Notes: a model not told the origin generated them from the sequence alone. DNA of 64,000 nucleotides from an uncultured Rhodocyclaceae bacterium (GCA_907163075.1 CAJQTY010000004.1:1-64000), one strand, 5' to 3'. Positions 30,522 to 39,729 are shown, numbered from the stretch's first letter. Made by a program: numbers and translations.

Positions 30522-32144
30522 TCAGATATCCTCCGGCACCATGTTGATCGCCCCGCACGGACACTCCGCGACGCACATGCCACAACCCTTGCAATAGTCG
30601 TAGTTGAACTCGAAGCGCTTGCCCGGCCCGAGCTTGATCACCGCATTGTCCGGACAGACGCCGTAGCAGTTGTCGCACTCGAAACAGTTGCCGCAGGACA
30701 GGCAGCGGCGCGCCTCGAACAGCGCCGTGCTTTCATCCAGCCCGCCCTGAACTTCGTCAAAGGTCGACTGGCGACGAATGATGTCGAGCATCGGACGCAC
30801 GGTCTTCGGCGCGTCGGCGTAGTACCAGGTATTGAGCTTGTCGAAGGTCGCCACCTGATGCTTGGGTGGCGCGACGTAGGTGGTGCCGCGCAGCCAGGCG
30901 TCGATGTTGCGTGCCGCCTTTTTGCCGTGACCGACGGCAATGGTGATGTTGCGGTCAGCCGGCACCATGTCGCCGCCAGCGAAAACACCCGCCCGACCGG
31001 TCATCATGTTAGCGTCGACCTGGACCACGCCATCGCTCAATTCAAGGCCGGGAACACCCTCAAGGAGGCTAAGATCGACATCCTGACCGAGGGCCAGAAC
31101 GACCGAATCGGCCTCCAGCGTTTCGAATTCGCCGGTGGGCTGCGGAAAGCCCGAGGCGTCAAGCTCCATTTTTTCAATGGTGATCTCCGTATCGCCGGCC
31201 TTTTTAATCGTCGATAGCCAGCGGATCATCACGCCTTCCTGCATCGCTTCCTCGATTTCAAAGTCGTGCGCCGGCATCTTGTCACGCGTACGGCGGTAGA
31301 CGATGATCGGTTCGGCGCCCATGCGCTTGGCGGTACGCGCCACGTCGATCGCCGTATTGCCGCCGCCATAAACGATGACGCGGCGCCCGAGCATCGGCTT
31401 GTCTTCGCCTTCCATGCTGCGCAGAACCGAGACCGCATCGACGATTTTCGAGACTTCCCCCGACGGAATGTAGGCGCGCTTGGCGATATGGGCGCCAACA
31501 GCTAGGAAAGCGGCATCGAACCCGCCGGCCGCCATCGTTTCGAGAATGTTGTCGACCTTGGTGTTGACCACCACGTTGACACCCATCTCGACGACGCGCT
31601 GCATCTCGGCGTCAAGCACGTCGCGCGGCAAGCGGTATTTCGGAATACCGAAACGCATCATGCCGCCCAGCATCGGCCCCGCCTCATACACCGTGACGCG
31701 GTGACCGAAGCGACGCAGGTGATAGGCGGCCGACATGCCGGAAGGTCCGGCGCCGACGATCAGTACGTGCTTGCCGCTTTCGGTGGCCGGCTCCACAAGC
31801 TTCCAGCCACGCTTGATGGCTTCGTCGCCAAGGAAACGCTCAACCGAATTGATGCCAACCGGCGCATCCAGATTGCCGCGATTACAGGCGCCTTCGCAAC
31901 TGTGGTAACACACACGGCCCATGATCGCCGGGAAGGGGTTGTCCTTGGTCAGGTGCTGCCAGGCTTTTTCGTAGTTACCTGACTCGGCGTGAAACAGCCA
32001 GCCCTGAATGTCTTCACCTGCCGGACACTGGCTGTTGCAGGGCGGCAACCGGTCCACATAGACCGGGCGCTCGGTGCGCCACGAGCCCGTGTGGTTGGCA
32101 AGCGACGAACCGGGGTTGAGCGTGATTGCAAACGGCTTGTTCAT
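30522..32144 (-). CDS. 2-oxoacid:acceptor oxidoreductase flavoprotein subunit with fused ferredoxin domain (GltD/PadH-like)
   Basis: A 540-residue FAD/NAD(P) oxidoreductase. It has the GltD-type N-terminal Fe-S region (CNSQCPAGEDIQGW and CYHSCEGACNRG), an FAD-binding GAGPSGMSAA, an NAD(P)-binding GGGNTAIDVA, and a C-terminal double [4Fe-4S] ferredoxin domain (SCGNCFECDNCYGVCP and CKGCGMCVAECPCG). It should pass electrons between the oxoacid oxidoreductase and NAD(P). The start codon overlaps the beta-subunit stop as TGATG. The same architecture is the epsilon subunit of phenylglyoxylate dehydrogenase; here the ferredoxin (delta) function seems fused to it because no separate ferredoxin gene lies in the operon. 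Confidence 0.86.
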   Translation of the reverse strand: MNKPFAITLNPGSSLANHTGSWRTERPVYVDRLPPCNSQCPAGEDIQGWLFHAESGNYEKAWQHLTKDNPFPAIMGRVCYHSCEGACNRGNLDAPVGINSVERFLGDEAIKRGWKLVEPATESGKHVLIVGAGPSGMSAAYHLRRFGHRVTVYEAGPMLGGMMRFGIPKYRLPRDVLDAEMQRVVEMGVNVVVNTKVDNILETMAAGGFDAAFLAVGAHIAKRAYIPSGEVSKIVDAVSVLRSMEGEDKPMLGRRVIVYGGGNTAIDVARTAKRMGAEPIIVYRRTRDKMPAHDFEIEEAMQEGVMIRWLSTIKKAGDTEITIEKMELDASGFPQPTGEFETLEADSVVLALGQDVDLSLLEGVPGLELSDGVVQVDANMMTGRAGVFAGGDMVPADRNITIAVGHGKKAARNIDAWLRGTTYVAPPKHQVATFDKLNTWYYADAPKTVRPMLDIIRRQSTFDEVQGGLDESTALFEARRCLSCGNCFECDNCYGVCPDNAVIKLGPGKRFEFNYDYCKGCGMCVAECPCGAINMVPEDI

Positions 32145-33157
32145 CAGTTCGCCTCCTTGTCGAGCATTTGGTATCTGCGAATATTCTTGTCGGCCAGCGC
32201 TTGCAGACGAACAATGGTGCCGACGGCAGGCGATTTGCCAAAAAGATGGGCGAAGCGCTTCTGCGGTTTGAGGTACTCCTCGACCGGCAGCAGGCGACGA
32301 ATCTTCGATGAGTTGGTGAGTTCGCCGTATTCGGCCTCGAAGACCGGGAACATGCCGGTTTCCTTGGCCAGGCGCGACAGCTTGATGGTGTCTTGCGAGG
32401 CCGATCCCCAGCCGAGCGGACAGGGAACGAGAATGTGGATGTAGCGCGCGCCGCGGAAGGTCATGGCCTTTCGGACCTTGTGCTCGAGATCGCGCAAGTC
32501 GGCGACGGTGGCCGTTGCCACGTAGGGAATCTCGTGCGCCATGGCGATGGCCGGCATGAATTTGCCTTGGCCAAAGACGTTGCCCGGTTGCTGGCCGACC
32601 GGCATGGTCGTCGCCGTGCGTGCCGCCGGCGGCGTCGCCGAACTGCGCTGGACACCGGTGTTCATGTAGCCACCGTTGTCGTAGCAGATATAGAGCACGT
32701 CGTCATTGCGCTCGAACATGCCGGAGAGACAGCCGAAACCGATATCGGTGGTGCCGCCGTCACCGCCTTGCGCGACGACGCGCACGTCATCCTTCATGCC
32801 CTTCTGCCGCTTGACCTTGATCGCCGCGGCGATACCGGTCGCCACTGCCGGCGCATTGCCGAACAGCGAGTGCATCCACGGAATCTGCCACGAGGTTTCA
32901 GGATAAGGGGTCGAGAAGACTTCCAGGCAGCCGGTGGCGTTGGCCGCGATCAACTGGTTGTTGGTGGCATGCATTGCGGCATCGATCGCGTAGCGCGCGC
33001 CGAGTGCCTCGCCACAGCCCTGGCACGCACGGTGTCCGGAGTTGAGCGAGTTGGTGCGCTCCATATTGGCCTGAACGCTGCGCTCTTCGGGCACCAGCAA
33101 ACGGTTGCCAACAGTGAAGGTGCCGGTCTGGTAAAACTTGACAGGTTGAAAGCTCAT
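32144..33157 (-). CDS. 2-oxoacid:acceptor oxidoreductase beta subunit (TPP-binding)
   Basis: A 337-residue thiamine-diphosphate subunit. The TPP motif runs from GGDGGTTDIGFG to CYDNGGYMNTG, and the [4Fe-4S] cysteines appear in CQGCGEA, ATGCLE and VPCPLGW as in PorB. It decarboxylates a 2-oxo acid and reduces ferredoxin-type clusters, forming an acyl-CoA with the alpha and gamma subunits. GAGGACA precedes the ATG, 10 bases after the alpha gene. The substrate could be pyruvate, another 2-oxo acid or phenylglyoxylate. Confidence 0.9.
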   Translation of the reverse strand: MSFQPVKFYQTGTFTVGNRLLVPEERSVQANMERTNSLNSGHRACQGCGEALGARYAIDAAMHATNNQLIAANATGCLEVFSTPYPETSWQIPWMHSLFGNAPAVATGIAAAIKVKRQKGMKDDVRVVAQGGDGGTTDIGFGCLSGMFERNDDVLYICYDNGGYMNTGVQRSSATPPAARTATTMPVGQQPGNVFGQGKFMPAIAMAHEIPYVATATVADLRDLEHKVRKAMTFRGARYIHILVPCPLGWGSASQDTIKLSRLAKETGMFPVFEAEYGELTNSSKIRRLLPVEEYLKPQKRFAHLFGKSPAVGTIVRLQALADKNIRRYQMLDKEAN

Positions 33158-33167
33158 GGTCGTGTCC

Positions 33168-34421
33168 TCAACTGAGATTGGCGGCAGTGGTACTCACATC
33201 GCGCAGGATATTCTCGGCCGCCGGGCCGGAACGACGCTGCTGACGTTCGCGCGCCAATTGCTTATTGACGACCTTCCAGTCGAGGTCGAGGAAGGTCAGC
33301 GGAACCAGGTCGTCGCGACCGGCCTTTTCGAACAGCTCGTGCAGCGACTTCATGGTGATCGGGCGACCGCCGAGGCCAGCGATGACCGTGTAGGCCAGGA
33401 TGTCGATGCCGGCAAAAGCCGTCCGCACGTCGGTCGAAAGGATGCCGCCAATACCGACAGCGAAGGTCTTTTCGAGCACCACGACGCGCTTGACGTGCTG
33501 GATCGCCTGCCGCACGGCGTCGAGCGGGAAGGGTCGGAAGGACGTAATGCCAAGGACGCCGATCTTGACGCCGGCATCGCGCATTTCGTCGACGGTATCC
33601 TTGATCGTACCGAGCACGGAGCCCATGGCGATAACGATGGTTTCCGCATCCTCGGTGCGATAGGTGCGAACCAGGCCGCCGCTGTCGCGCCCGAAGATGG
33701 CTTTGAATTCCTCGGCCATCTTGGGCACCAGTTCCAGCGCCTGCATCTGCTTCTCGTGGGCGAGGTAGCGGACTTCCGTGAACGCTTCCGGGCCGACCAT
33801 GGCGCCGATCGAAACCGGCGCGCTGGTGTCCAGCATCTGGCGCGGTTCATAGGGCGGCAGGAAGGCGTCAACCTGCTCCTGCGTCGGAATATCGACACGT
33901 TCGTAGGCATGCGTGAGAATGAAGCCGTCCATGCAGACCATTACCGGCAGGCTCAATTCCTCGGCCAGCTTGAAGGCCTGAATGTGCAGATCGAGCGCTT
34001 CCTGGTTGGTTTCGGCGAACAGTTGAATCCAGCCACTGTCACGCTGCGAGATCGAGTCGGAGTGATCGTTCCAGATATTGATCGGCGCGCCGATGGCGCG
34101 GTTGGCCACGGTCATGACGATCGGCAAGCCGAGGCCGGACGCGTTGTAAACCGCCTCGACCATGAACAGCAGGCCCTGCGACGCGGTGGCCGTATACGTG
34201 CGCGCGCCGGTCGCCGACGAGCCGATGGCGACGCTCATGGCGGCGAATTCTGATTCGACGTTGATGAACTCGCAATTGGCGATCTCGCCCGCCTTCACCA
34301 TTTCGCCGATGCCTTCGACGATGTGCGTTTGCGGGGAAATCGGGTAGGCACAAATCACCTCCGGTCGGCAAAGCGCCACCGCTTCGGCAACGGCGTGTGA
34401 ACCTTCCATCTGCTTAAGCAT
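33168..34421 (-). CDS. 2-oxoacid:acceptor oxidoreductase alpha subunit
   Basis: A 417-residue alpha subunit (PorA/PadG-like). It shows EGSHAVAEAVALCRPEVICAY, YPISPQTHIVEG, ESEFAAMSVAIGSSATG and TATASQGLLFM of the pyrimidine-binding domain, then VANRAIGAPINIWNDHSD. I start at 34421 because AAGGAGG lies directly before this ATG and homology begins there; the frame is open further upstream only as an antisense-like extension over the gamma gene. It overlaps the gamma gene by 8 bases. The strong resemblance I recall to phenylglyoxylate dehydrogenase alpha makes pyruvate only one of the options. Confidence 0.9.
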   Translation of the reverse strand: MLKQMEGSHAVAEAVALCRPEVICAYPISPQTHIVEGIGEMVKAGEIANCEFINVESEFAAMSVAIGSSATGARTYTATASQGLLFMVEAVYNASGLGLPIVMTVANRAIGAPINIWNDHSDSISQRDSGWIQLFAETNQEALDLHIQAFKLAEELSLPVMVCMDGFILTHAYERVDIPTQEQVDAFLPPYEPRQMLDTSAPVSIGAMVGPEAFTEVRYLAHEKQMQALELVPKMAEEFKAIFGRDSGGLVRTYRTEDAETIVIAMGSVLGTIKDTVDEMRDAGVKIGVLGITSFRPFPLDAVRQAIQHVKRVVVLEKTFAVGIGGILSTDVRTAFAGIDILAYTVIAGLGGRPITMKSLHELFEKAGRDDLVPLTFLDLDWKVVNKQLARERQQRRSGPAAENILRDVSTTAANLS

Positions 34422-35007
34422 GGGCAACCTCCTTGCGCGCACTTTCAATCGCTGCGCGAACCGTTTCAAATGCTTCAGTGGCGCCGGCGATATTGCCTTG
34501 CGCCACCTTTCCGGAAAATTTCTCGTTAATCGCCATACACACGGATTCGAGCTTGATGATGCCCGAGAGCGCGGCAAAGCCCGCCAGCAGCGGCACATTG
34601 GGCATCGGCCGACCGACATGCTTGAGCCCCAGGTCCGTTGCCGCAAGCGTACACAGACGACCCGGCGGCCAGTCGCGAACATAGTCGCTGAGGCCGAGCT
34701 CATCGAAAGTGCTCTTGGTATTGATGAGGATGAAACCGTCCTTCTTCAGGCCGGAAAAGACGTCGACCTGATGCAGCAAGGTCGGATCCTGGATGATCAG
34801 CGCGTCGGGTTTCATGATCGGTTCGCGCAGCCGGATCTCCTTGTCGGCGATACGGCAGAAAGCGACAACCGGAGCCCCGGTACGCTCTGAACCAAAACTC
34901 GGGAAGGCTTGTGCGTGGCGCCCCTCCTCGAATGCAGCAATGGACAGCATCTCTGCCGCAGTTACCACGCCTTGGCCGCCACGGCCATGAATACGGACCT
35001 CGAACAT
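34414..35007 (-). CDS. 2-oxoacid:acceptor oxidoreductase gamma subunit
   Basis: A 197-residue gamma subunit (PorG/PadE type) with IHGRGGQGVVTAAEML at the N-terminus and FPSFGSERTGAPVVAF, the family's two signature blocks. It is the first gene of the operon gamma-alpha-beta-epsilon, with GGAGAG before the ATG. With the other subunits it should complete a CoA-dependent oxidative decarboxylase that can also run in reverse. Confidence 0.9.
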   Translation of the reverse strand: MFEVRIHGRGGQGVVTAAEMLSIAAFEEGRHAQAFPSFGSERTGAPVVAFCRIADKEIRLREPIMKPDALIIQDPTLLHQVDVFSGLKKDGFILINTKSTFDELGLSDYVRDWPPGRLCTLAATDLGLKHVGRPMPNVPLLAGFAALSGIIKLESVCMAINEKFSGKVAQGNIAGATEAFETVRAAIESARKEVAHA

Positions 35008-35401
35008 ATTCTCTCCACTTCGTGAGTTTTCGAGGGCTACCTAGCTCCGTCACTTGGTGTCACAACGGAACTACGATATGCCACTCCGGAACGAAGTATT
35101 CTACCAACATTCCATCTGGGCAATAAGACGAGATTTTAAAAAAACTTCTGGGAAACAAATGGCGGGTTCAATTCCCGTTCACGCAAGAAAGAATTTGCGG
35201 GACACAAAAATCAGGCTCGAACGAATTCTGAGCGACGGAACCCGGTGCGCAACGCTGGTTGTTTGTTTGAAGGCACTTCGGAACGCGCTAAGGAAACGCG
35301 GACTAAATGAGCAATAGTCATTCCGGTGAAAGCCGGAATCCATAAAAATCAACGAACTGGACACCGGATTCCGCCGGTGCGACGAATAAATCAGCACCTC
35401 C
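35008..35401. other. Intergenic region with a tRNA T-arm-like sequence
   Basis: No gene is supported. At 35162-35178 a GCGGG stem, TTCAATT loop and CCCGT stem mimic a tRNA T-arm, followed by TCACGCA like an acceptor end, but no matching 5' acceptor or anticodon arm lies within the 80 bases upstream. It may be a tRNA 3'-end remnant, such as an old attachment site, or chance. The promoter of the oxidoreductase operon should be at the 35.0-35.1 kb end. Confidence 0.35.
35320..35379. repeat. Double-hairpin intergenic repeat
   Basis: Two adjacent hairpins: ATTCCGG (35320-35326) with CCGGAAT (35333-35339), and CACCGG (35362-35367) with CCGGTG (35374-35379). The wording GTCATTCCGGTGAAAGCCGG resembles the dispersed palindromic repeats common between genes in betaproteobacteria. 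It lies just past the pilU stop and may help end its transcript. Confidence 0.55.
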
Positions 35402-36538
35402 CTAAACGACTTCGAGATGTCCGATGCCCGAAGTAAGGTCGCGATCCTTTGATTCCTTGCCATGCAACTTGATCTGCAAACGCAGGTCATTAAGCGAGTC
35501 GGCGTTGCGCAAGGCATCTTCGTAGGTGATGCGCCCGGCTTCGTAGTGATCGAACAGCGCCTGATCGAAGGTTTGCATGCCGAGTTCACGCGACTTTTTC
35601 ATGATCTCCTTGATCTCATGCACTTCGCCCTTGAAGATGAGATCGGAAATGAGCGGCGCGTTGAGCATGATTTCGATGGCCGCCACACGCCCCTTGCCAT
35701 CCTTCTTGGGCAGCAAGCGCTGGGAAACGAGGGCGCGCAGGTTGAGCGAGAGATCCATCAGCAGTTGGTGGCGGCGCTCTTCCGGAAAGAAGTTGATGAT
35801 GCGGTCGATGGCTTGGTTGGCGCTGTTGGCGTGCAGGGTGGCGAGGCACAGGTGACCGGTCTCGGCAAAGGCGATGGCGTGATCCATCGTTCCCCGGTCA
35901 CGGATTTCGCCCATCAGGATGACATCGGGCGCCTGGCGCAGCGTGTTCTTCAACGCCGCCTCCCACGAATCGGTATCGACCCCGACTTCGCGCTGCGTAA
36001 CGATACAGCCCTTGTGGTCGTGAATGAACTCGATCGGGTCTTCGATCGTGATTATGTGGCCATGACTGTTCTTGTTGCGGTGATCGACCAGCGCCGCCAG
36101 CGAGGTGGTTTTCCCGGTACCGGTACCGCCGACGAAGATCACCAGTCCGCGTTTGCCCATCGCGATATCTTTGAGCACGACCGGCAGGCCAAGTTCATCC
36201 AGCGTCGGCACCAGCAGGTTGATCGTCCGGCAGACAACGGCCACGCGCCCCTGCTGGATCATGGCATTGACCCGGAAGCGGCCGATCCCCGATGGCGAGA
36301 TGGCGAAGTTGCACTCCTTGCTCGACTCGAATTCAGCCGCCTGCCGGTCGTTCATGATCGAACGCGCCAGATCGGCGGTGTGCTGGGACGTCAGGTTCTG
36401 GTTGGAGACCGGGGTTATCTTGCCATCGACCTTGATTGCCGGCGGGAAATTGGTCGTGATGAAGAGGTCCGAGCCATTTTTCTGCGACATCAGGCGCAGA
36501 AGGTCGTGCATGAATTTCAGAGCCTGATCGCGTTCCAT
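35402..36538 (-). CDS. pilU: Type IV pilus retraction ATPase PilU
   Basis: A 378-residue PilT-family secretion ATPase that assists PilT in pilus retraction, acting at the inner membrane base of the pilus machine. Walker A is GGTGTGKTT, the Asp box is TIEDPIEFIHDH, Walker B DVILMGEIRD and the His box is TGHLCLATLHAN. The C-terminal tail after the ATPase core is longer than in PilT, as usual for PilU. It follows pilT by 24 bases, the standard order. Confidence 0.94.
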   Translation of the reverse strand: MERDQALKFMHDLLRLMSQKNGSDLFITTNFPPAIKVDGKITPVSNQNLTSQHTADLARSIMNDRQAAEFESSKECNFAISPSGIGRFRVNAMIQQGRVAVVCRTINLLVPTLDELGLPVVLKDIAMGKRGLVIFVGGTGTGKTTSLAALVDHRNKNSHGHIITIEDPIEFIHDHKGCIVTQREVGVDTDSWEAALKNTLRQAPDVILMGEIRDRGTMDHAIAFAETGHLCLATLHANSANQAIDRIINFFPEERRHQLLMDLSLNLRALVSQRLLPKKDGKGRVAAIEIMLNAPLISDLIFKGEVHEIKEIMKKSRELGMQTFDQALFDHYEAGRITYEDALRNADSLNDLRLQIKLHGKESKDRDLTSGIGHLEVV

Positions 36539-36562
36539 GATTTACCTCGTTTTTCCTGAATC

Positions 36563-37609
36563 TCAGGAGCCCGGAAAAGCGTCCTTGTTGGCGGCCTTGC
36601 CGCGCGCCTCGACGGCGGAAACCACGTTCCGGCGCACCAGGTCGAGCAGGTTCTGGTCGAGCGTCTGCATGCCAAGCTGAGCGCCGGTCTGGATTGCCGA
36701 ATACATCTGCGCCACCTTGTTCTCGCGGATCAGGTTACGAATGGCCGGCGTTCCGATCATGATTTCGTGAGCCGCCGTTCGCCCAGTGCCATCCTTGGTT
36801 TTAAGCAGCGTCTGCGAGATGACCGCACGCAGTGACTCGGAGAGCATCGAGCGAACCATTTCCTTTTCAGCCGCCGGAAAGACGTCAACGATGCGGTCAA
36901 TGGTCTTGGCAGCGCTCGACGTGTGCAAGGTGCCGAAGACGAGGTGGCCGGTTTCGGCGCCGGAGAGGGCAAGGCGAATGGTTTCCAGATCGCGCATTTC
37001 ACCGACCAGGATGACGTCCGGATCCTCGCGCAGCGCCGAGCGCAGTGCGTTGGCGAACGACAGCGTATGCGGACCGACTTCGCGCTGGTTGATCAGGCAT
37101 TTTTTCGATTCGTGCACAAATTCAATCGGATCCTCGACGGTCAGGATATGGGCGTGCTCGTTTTCATTAATATGGTTGACCATCGCGGCCAGCGTCGTTG
37201 ACTTGCCTGACCCGGTAGGGCCGGTGACCAGCACGATGCCGCGCGGATACTCGGAAATGTCCTTGAAGATTTTCGGGCAGTTCAGTTCCTCGAGCGACAG
37301 GATTTTGGAAGGAATCGTCCGAAAGACCGCCGCTGCACCCCGGTTCTGATTGAAGGCATTGACGCGGAAACGCGCCAGGTTGGGAATCTCGAAGGAAAAG
37401 TCGCACTCGAGGACTTCTTCGTAGTGCTTGCGCTGGCCGTCGTTCATGATGTCGTACACCATGGCATGCACGTCCTTGTGCTCCATCGGCGGCAGGTTGA
37501 TGCGCCGCACATCGCCATGCACCCGGATCATCGGCGGCAGACCTGACGACAGGTGCAGGTCGGACGCCTTGTTCTTCACGCTAAAGGCCAGCAGTTCGGT
37601 GATATCCAT
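36563..37609 (-). CDS. pilT: Type IV pilus retraction ATPase PilT
   Basis: A 348-residue hexameric ATPase that powers pilus retraction, twitching and DNA uptake. It carries GPTGSGKST (Walker A), TVEDPIEFVHES, DVILVGEMRDLETI (Walker B) and the His box TGHLVFGTLHTSSAAKTIDRI; the C-terminal AIRNLIRE motif needed for retraction is present (TPAIRNLIRENK). It is divergent from yggS, the usual arrangement in betaproteobacteria. Confidence 0.96.
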   Translation of the reverse strand: MDITELLAFSVKNKASDLHLSSGLPPMIRVHGDVRRINLPPMEHKDVHAMVYDIMNDGQRKHYEEVLECDFSFEIPNLARFRVNAFNQNRGAAAVFRTIPSKILSLEELNCPKIFKDISEYPRGIVLVTGPTGSGKSTTLAAMVNHINENEHAHILTVEDPIEFVHESKKCLINQREVGPHTLSFANALRSALREDPDVILVGEMRDLETIRLALSGAETGHLVFGTLHTSSAAKTIDRIVDVFPAAEKEMVRSMLSESLRAVISQTLLKTKDGTGRTAAHEIMIGTPAIRNLIRENKVAQMYSAIQTGAQLGMQTLDQNLLDLVRRNVVSAVEARGKAANKDAFPGS

Positions 37610-37677
37610 CAGGGCTCATCCTCGGCGGTAGGCGGGGCGCGGTGCTATACTTCGACGCATCCGGGCAACACTCGAAT

Positions 37678-38367
37678 ATGACTACAATTTCCGCAAACCT
37701 GCAAGCCGTTCACGTACGCATTGACGCGGCAGCACGACAGTCCGGACGTAATCCTGACGACATATCGCTGCTCGCTGTCAGCAAGAGCTGGCCGGCATCC
37801 GCGGTGCGCGAGGCGGCCATGGCCGGACAGCAGGCCTTTGGCGAAAACTATGTACAGGAAGGTGTCGACAAGCAGTCCGAACTCGGCGCGCTTAAACTCG
37901 AATGGCACTTCATCGGACCATTGCAGAGCAACAAGACGCGACGGGTCGCCGAGTCGTTCGACTGGGTGCATTCGGTTGATCGGCTGAAGACCGCGGAGCG
38001 GCTTGCCGAACAGCGCCCCGAAGCCTTGCCGCCCTTGCAGATTTGCCTGCAGGTCAATGTCAGCGGTGAAACGACCAAGAGTGGCCTCCCGGTCGATGAA
38101 CTGCCGGCGCTTGCGAATCGCGTTGCGCGATTGTCTCGCCTGAAACTGCGCGGCTTGATGGCGATCCCGGCGCCGCTTGCGGACTTCGATGAACAGAGAA
38201 GCGCGTTTCGCCGCCTGCGTGAGGCTTATGAGCAGTTGAACAAGGATGGCCTGGCGCTCGATACGCTGTCGATCGGCATGACGCACGACCTCGAAGCGGC
38301 CATCGCCGAAGGCGCGACTTTGGTGCGCGTGGGTACGGCAATTTTTGGTGAAAGAAACAGAAGATGA
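37678..38367 (+). CDS. yggS: YggS/PROSC family PLP-homeostasis protein
   Basis: A 229-residue PLP-binding protein that buffers pyridoxal phosphate and affects amino-acid pools; it has no known catalytic role. The Schiff-base Lys36 lies in LLAVSKSW, followed by FGENYVQE and the WHFIGPLQSNKTRRV motif. I start at the ATG at 37678; an in-frame GTG 12 codons earlier overlaps a TATACT box (37646-37651) that could be its promoter. The stop overlaps the proC start as ATGA. Confidence 0.93.
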   Translation: MTTISANLQAVHVRIDAAARQSGRNPDDISLLAVSKSWPASAVREAAMAGQQAFGENYVQEGVDKQSELGALKLEWHFIGPLQSNKTRRVAESFDWVHSVDRLKTAERLAEQRPEALPPLQICLQVNVSGETTKSGLPVDELPALANRVARLSRLKLRGLMAIPAPLADFDEQRSAFRRLREAYEQLNKDGLALDTLSIGMTHDLEAAIAEGATLVRVGTAIFGERNRR

Positions 38368-39176
38368 GAATTACCTTTATTGGCGGCGGCAACATGGCCT
38401 GCGCGCTGATTGGCGGCCTGCTCAATCACGGAATTCCGGCCAGCGAGATCGCCGTCATCGAAATCAGCGCCGAGAGTCGTACACGTCTGACAAAAGACTA
38501 CCGGATACGCTGTTACGCGGAGCCGGAAACGTCGGCCTTTCACTGCGACGCCCTGGTGCTGGCGGTCAAGCCGCAGCAGATGCGCGACGCGTGTACGCCG
38601 CTGCGGAAATATCTCAAGCAGCAACTGGTGATCAGCATTGCGGCCGGTTTGCGCCTGGCCGATCTGTCGCGCTGGCTGGGCGGCTACGACAAGCTGGTGC
38701 GCACCATGCCCAACACGCCCGCACTGATCGGTTCCGGCGTCACCGGGCTGTTTGCCCTGCCGACCGTCTCCGAGGCCGAGCGCCTGGGTGCCGAGCGTGT
38801 CCTGCAGGCGGTCGGTAGCACCGTGTGGGTCACTGAAGAAGCACAGATCGACGCCGTCACTGCGATTTCCGGAAGTGGGCCAGCCTATGCCTTTCTGTTC
38901 ATTGAAGCCTTGCAGCAGGCGGCCGTGGAACTTGGCTTCACCGCCAAGCAGGCACGCCTGCTTTCGATCGAAACCCTGCTCGGTGCGGCCAAGCTGGCGG
39001 CCCAATCCGAAGACTCGGTCAGCGTGCTGCGCGAACGGGTAACCTCGAAAGGCGGAACAACCGAGGCGGCATTGCTGGTGATGGCCGAGCGACGCGTCAA
39101 GGAAGGCATTGTCGCCGGTGTCATGGCGGCCCATGCGCGCGGCTCCGAACTCGGTGAAATGCTCGGCAAGGATTGA
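38364..39176 (+). CDS. proC: Pyrroline-5-carboxylate reductase
   Basis: Last step of proline synthesis, reducing pyrroline-5-carboxylate with NAD(P)H. The 270-residue protein has the Rossmann start ITFIGGGNMACALIGG, the MPNTPALIGSGVTGL block and SGSGPAYAFLFIEAL, with the C-terminal VTSKGGTTEAAL. The overlap with yggS by four bases and the following yggT and yggU make the conserved yggS-proC-yggT-yggU unit. Confidence 0.96.
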   Translation: MRITFIGGGNMACALIGGLLNHGIPASEIAVIEISAESRTRLTKDYRIRCYAEPETSAFHCDALVLAVKPQQMRDACTPLRKYLKQQLVISIAAGLRLADLSRWLGGYDKLVRTMPNTPALIGSGVTGLFALPTVSEAERLGAERVLQAVGSTVWVTEEAQIDAVTAISGSGPAYAFLFIEALQQAAVELGFTAKQARLLSIETLLGAAKLAAQSEDSVSVLRERVTSKGGTTEAALLVMAERRVKEGIVAGVMAAHARGSELGEMLGKD

Positions 39177-39180
39177 TCAC

Positions 39181-39729
39181 ATGGCGAATATGCTGTTGCA
39201 GGTCGGAGTGCTGATCGTCCAGTCGCTGAGCGATTTCTTATCGATAGTGCTGCTCTTGCGCTTCCACATGCAGGTCTGCCGCGTGTCTTTCAAGAGCCAG
39301 ATCGGCGCCTTCGTACTGCAACTGACCAACTGGCTGGTCATGCCGTTGCGCCGCTTCATACCTGGCGTGTTCGGGCTCGATCTGGCCAGTCTGGTGGCCA
39401 CCTACCTGTTGCAGGTGATCGTGCTGGCGATCCTGGCGTCGCTGCGTCCCGGCCTCGACGGACTGGGTCCGCAGGGCATGGCCCTGTGGATACTCTCACA
39501 CGGCGTACTGACGGTCCTGCGCCTGGCCGTCTATCTGCTGATCGGCCTGCTGATCCTGCAGGCCGTGCTCTCCTGGGTAAACCCCTACTCGCCCTTGAGC
39601 CGGCCGATCGGACAGATGACCGAGCCCATCCTGCGTCCGGTCCAGCGGGTTGTGCCGCCGATCGCCAACATCGACCTCTCGCCGCTGGTCGTCATCCTGT
39701 TGGCGCAGATTGTTCTTCTCTTCCTGTAA
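39181..39729 (+). CDS. yggT: YggT family membrane protein
   Basis: A 182-residue membrane protein with two YggT repeats, each a pair of hydrophobic helices around an arginine/proline motif (LRFHMQVCR and VNPYSPLSRPIGQMTEPILRPVQ). Homologues have been linked to osmotic or K+ stress tolerance and to cell envelope roles; the exact function is unsettled. The ATG at 39181 is 4 bases after the proC stop; the longer upstream reading overlaps proC and is unlikely. The stop overlaps the yggU start as TAATG. Confidence 0.88.
   Translation: MANMLLQVGVLIVQSLSDFLSIVLLLRFHMQVCRVSFKSQIGAFVLQLTNWLVMPLRRFIPGVFGLDLASLVATYLLQVIVLAILASLRPGLDGLGPQGMALWILSHGVLTVLRLAVYLLIGLLILQAVLSWVNPYSPLSRPIGQMTEPILRPVQRVVPPIANIDLSPLVVILLAQIVLLFL

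Noticed and set aside
34422-34703. N-terminal extension of the oxidoreductase alpha subunit
   Set aside because: The extension reads through the gamma gene in another frame; AAGGAGG and protein similarity both place the start at 34421.
35090-35185. A complete tRNA gene
   Set aside because: Only the T-arm is convincing; acceptor, D and anticodon arms cannot be formed with upstream sequence.
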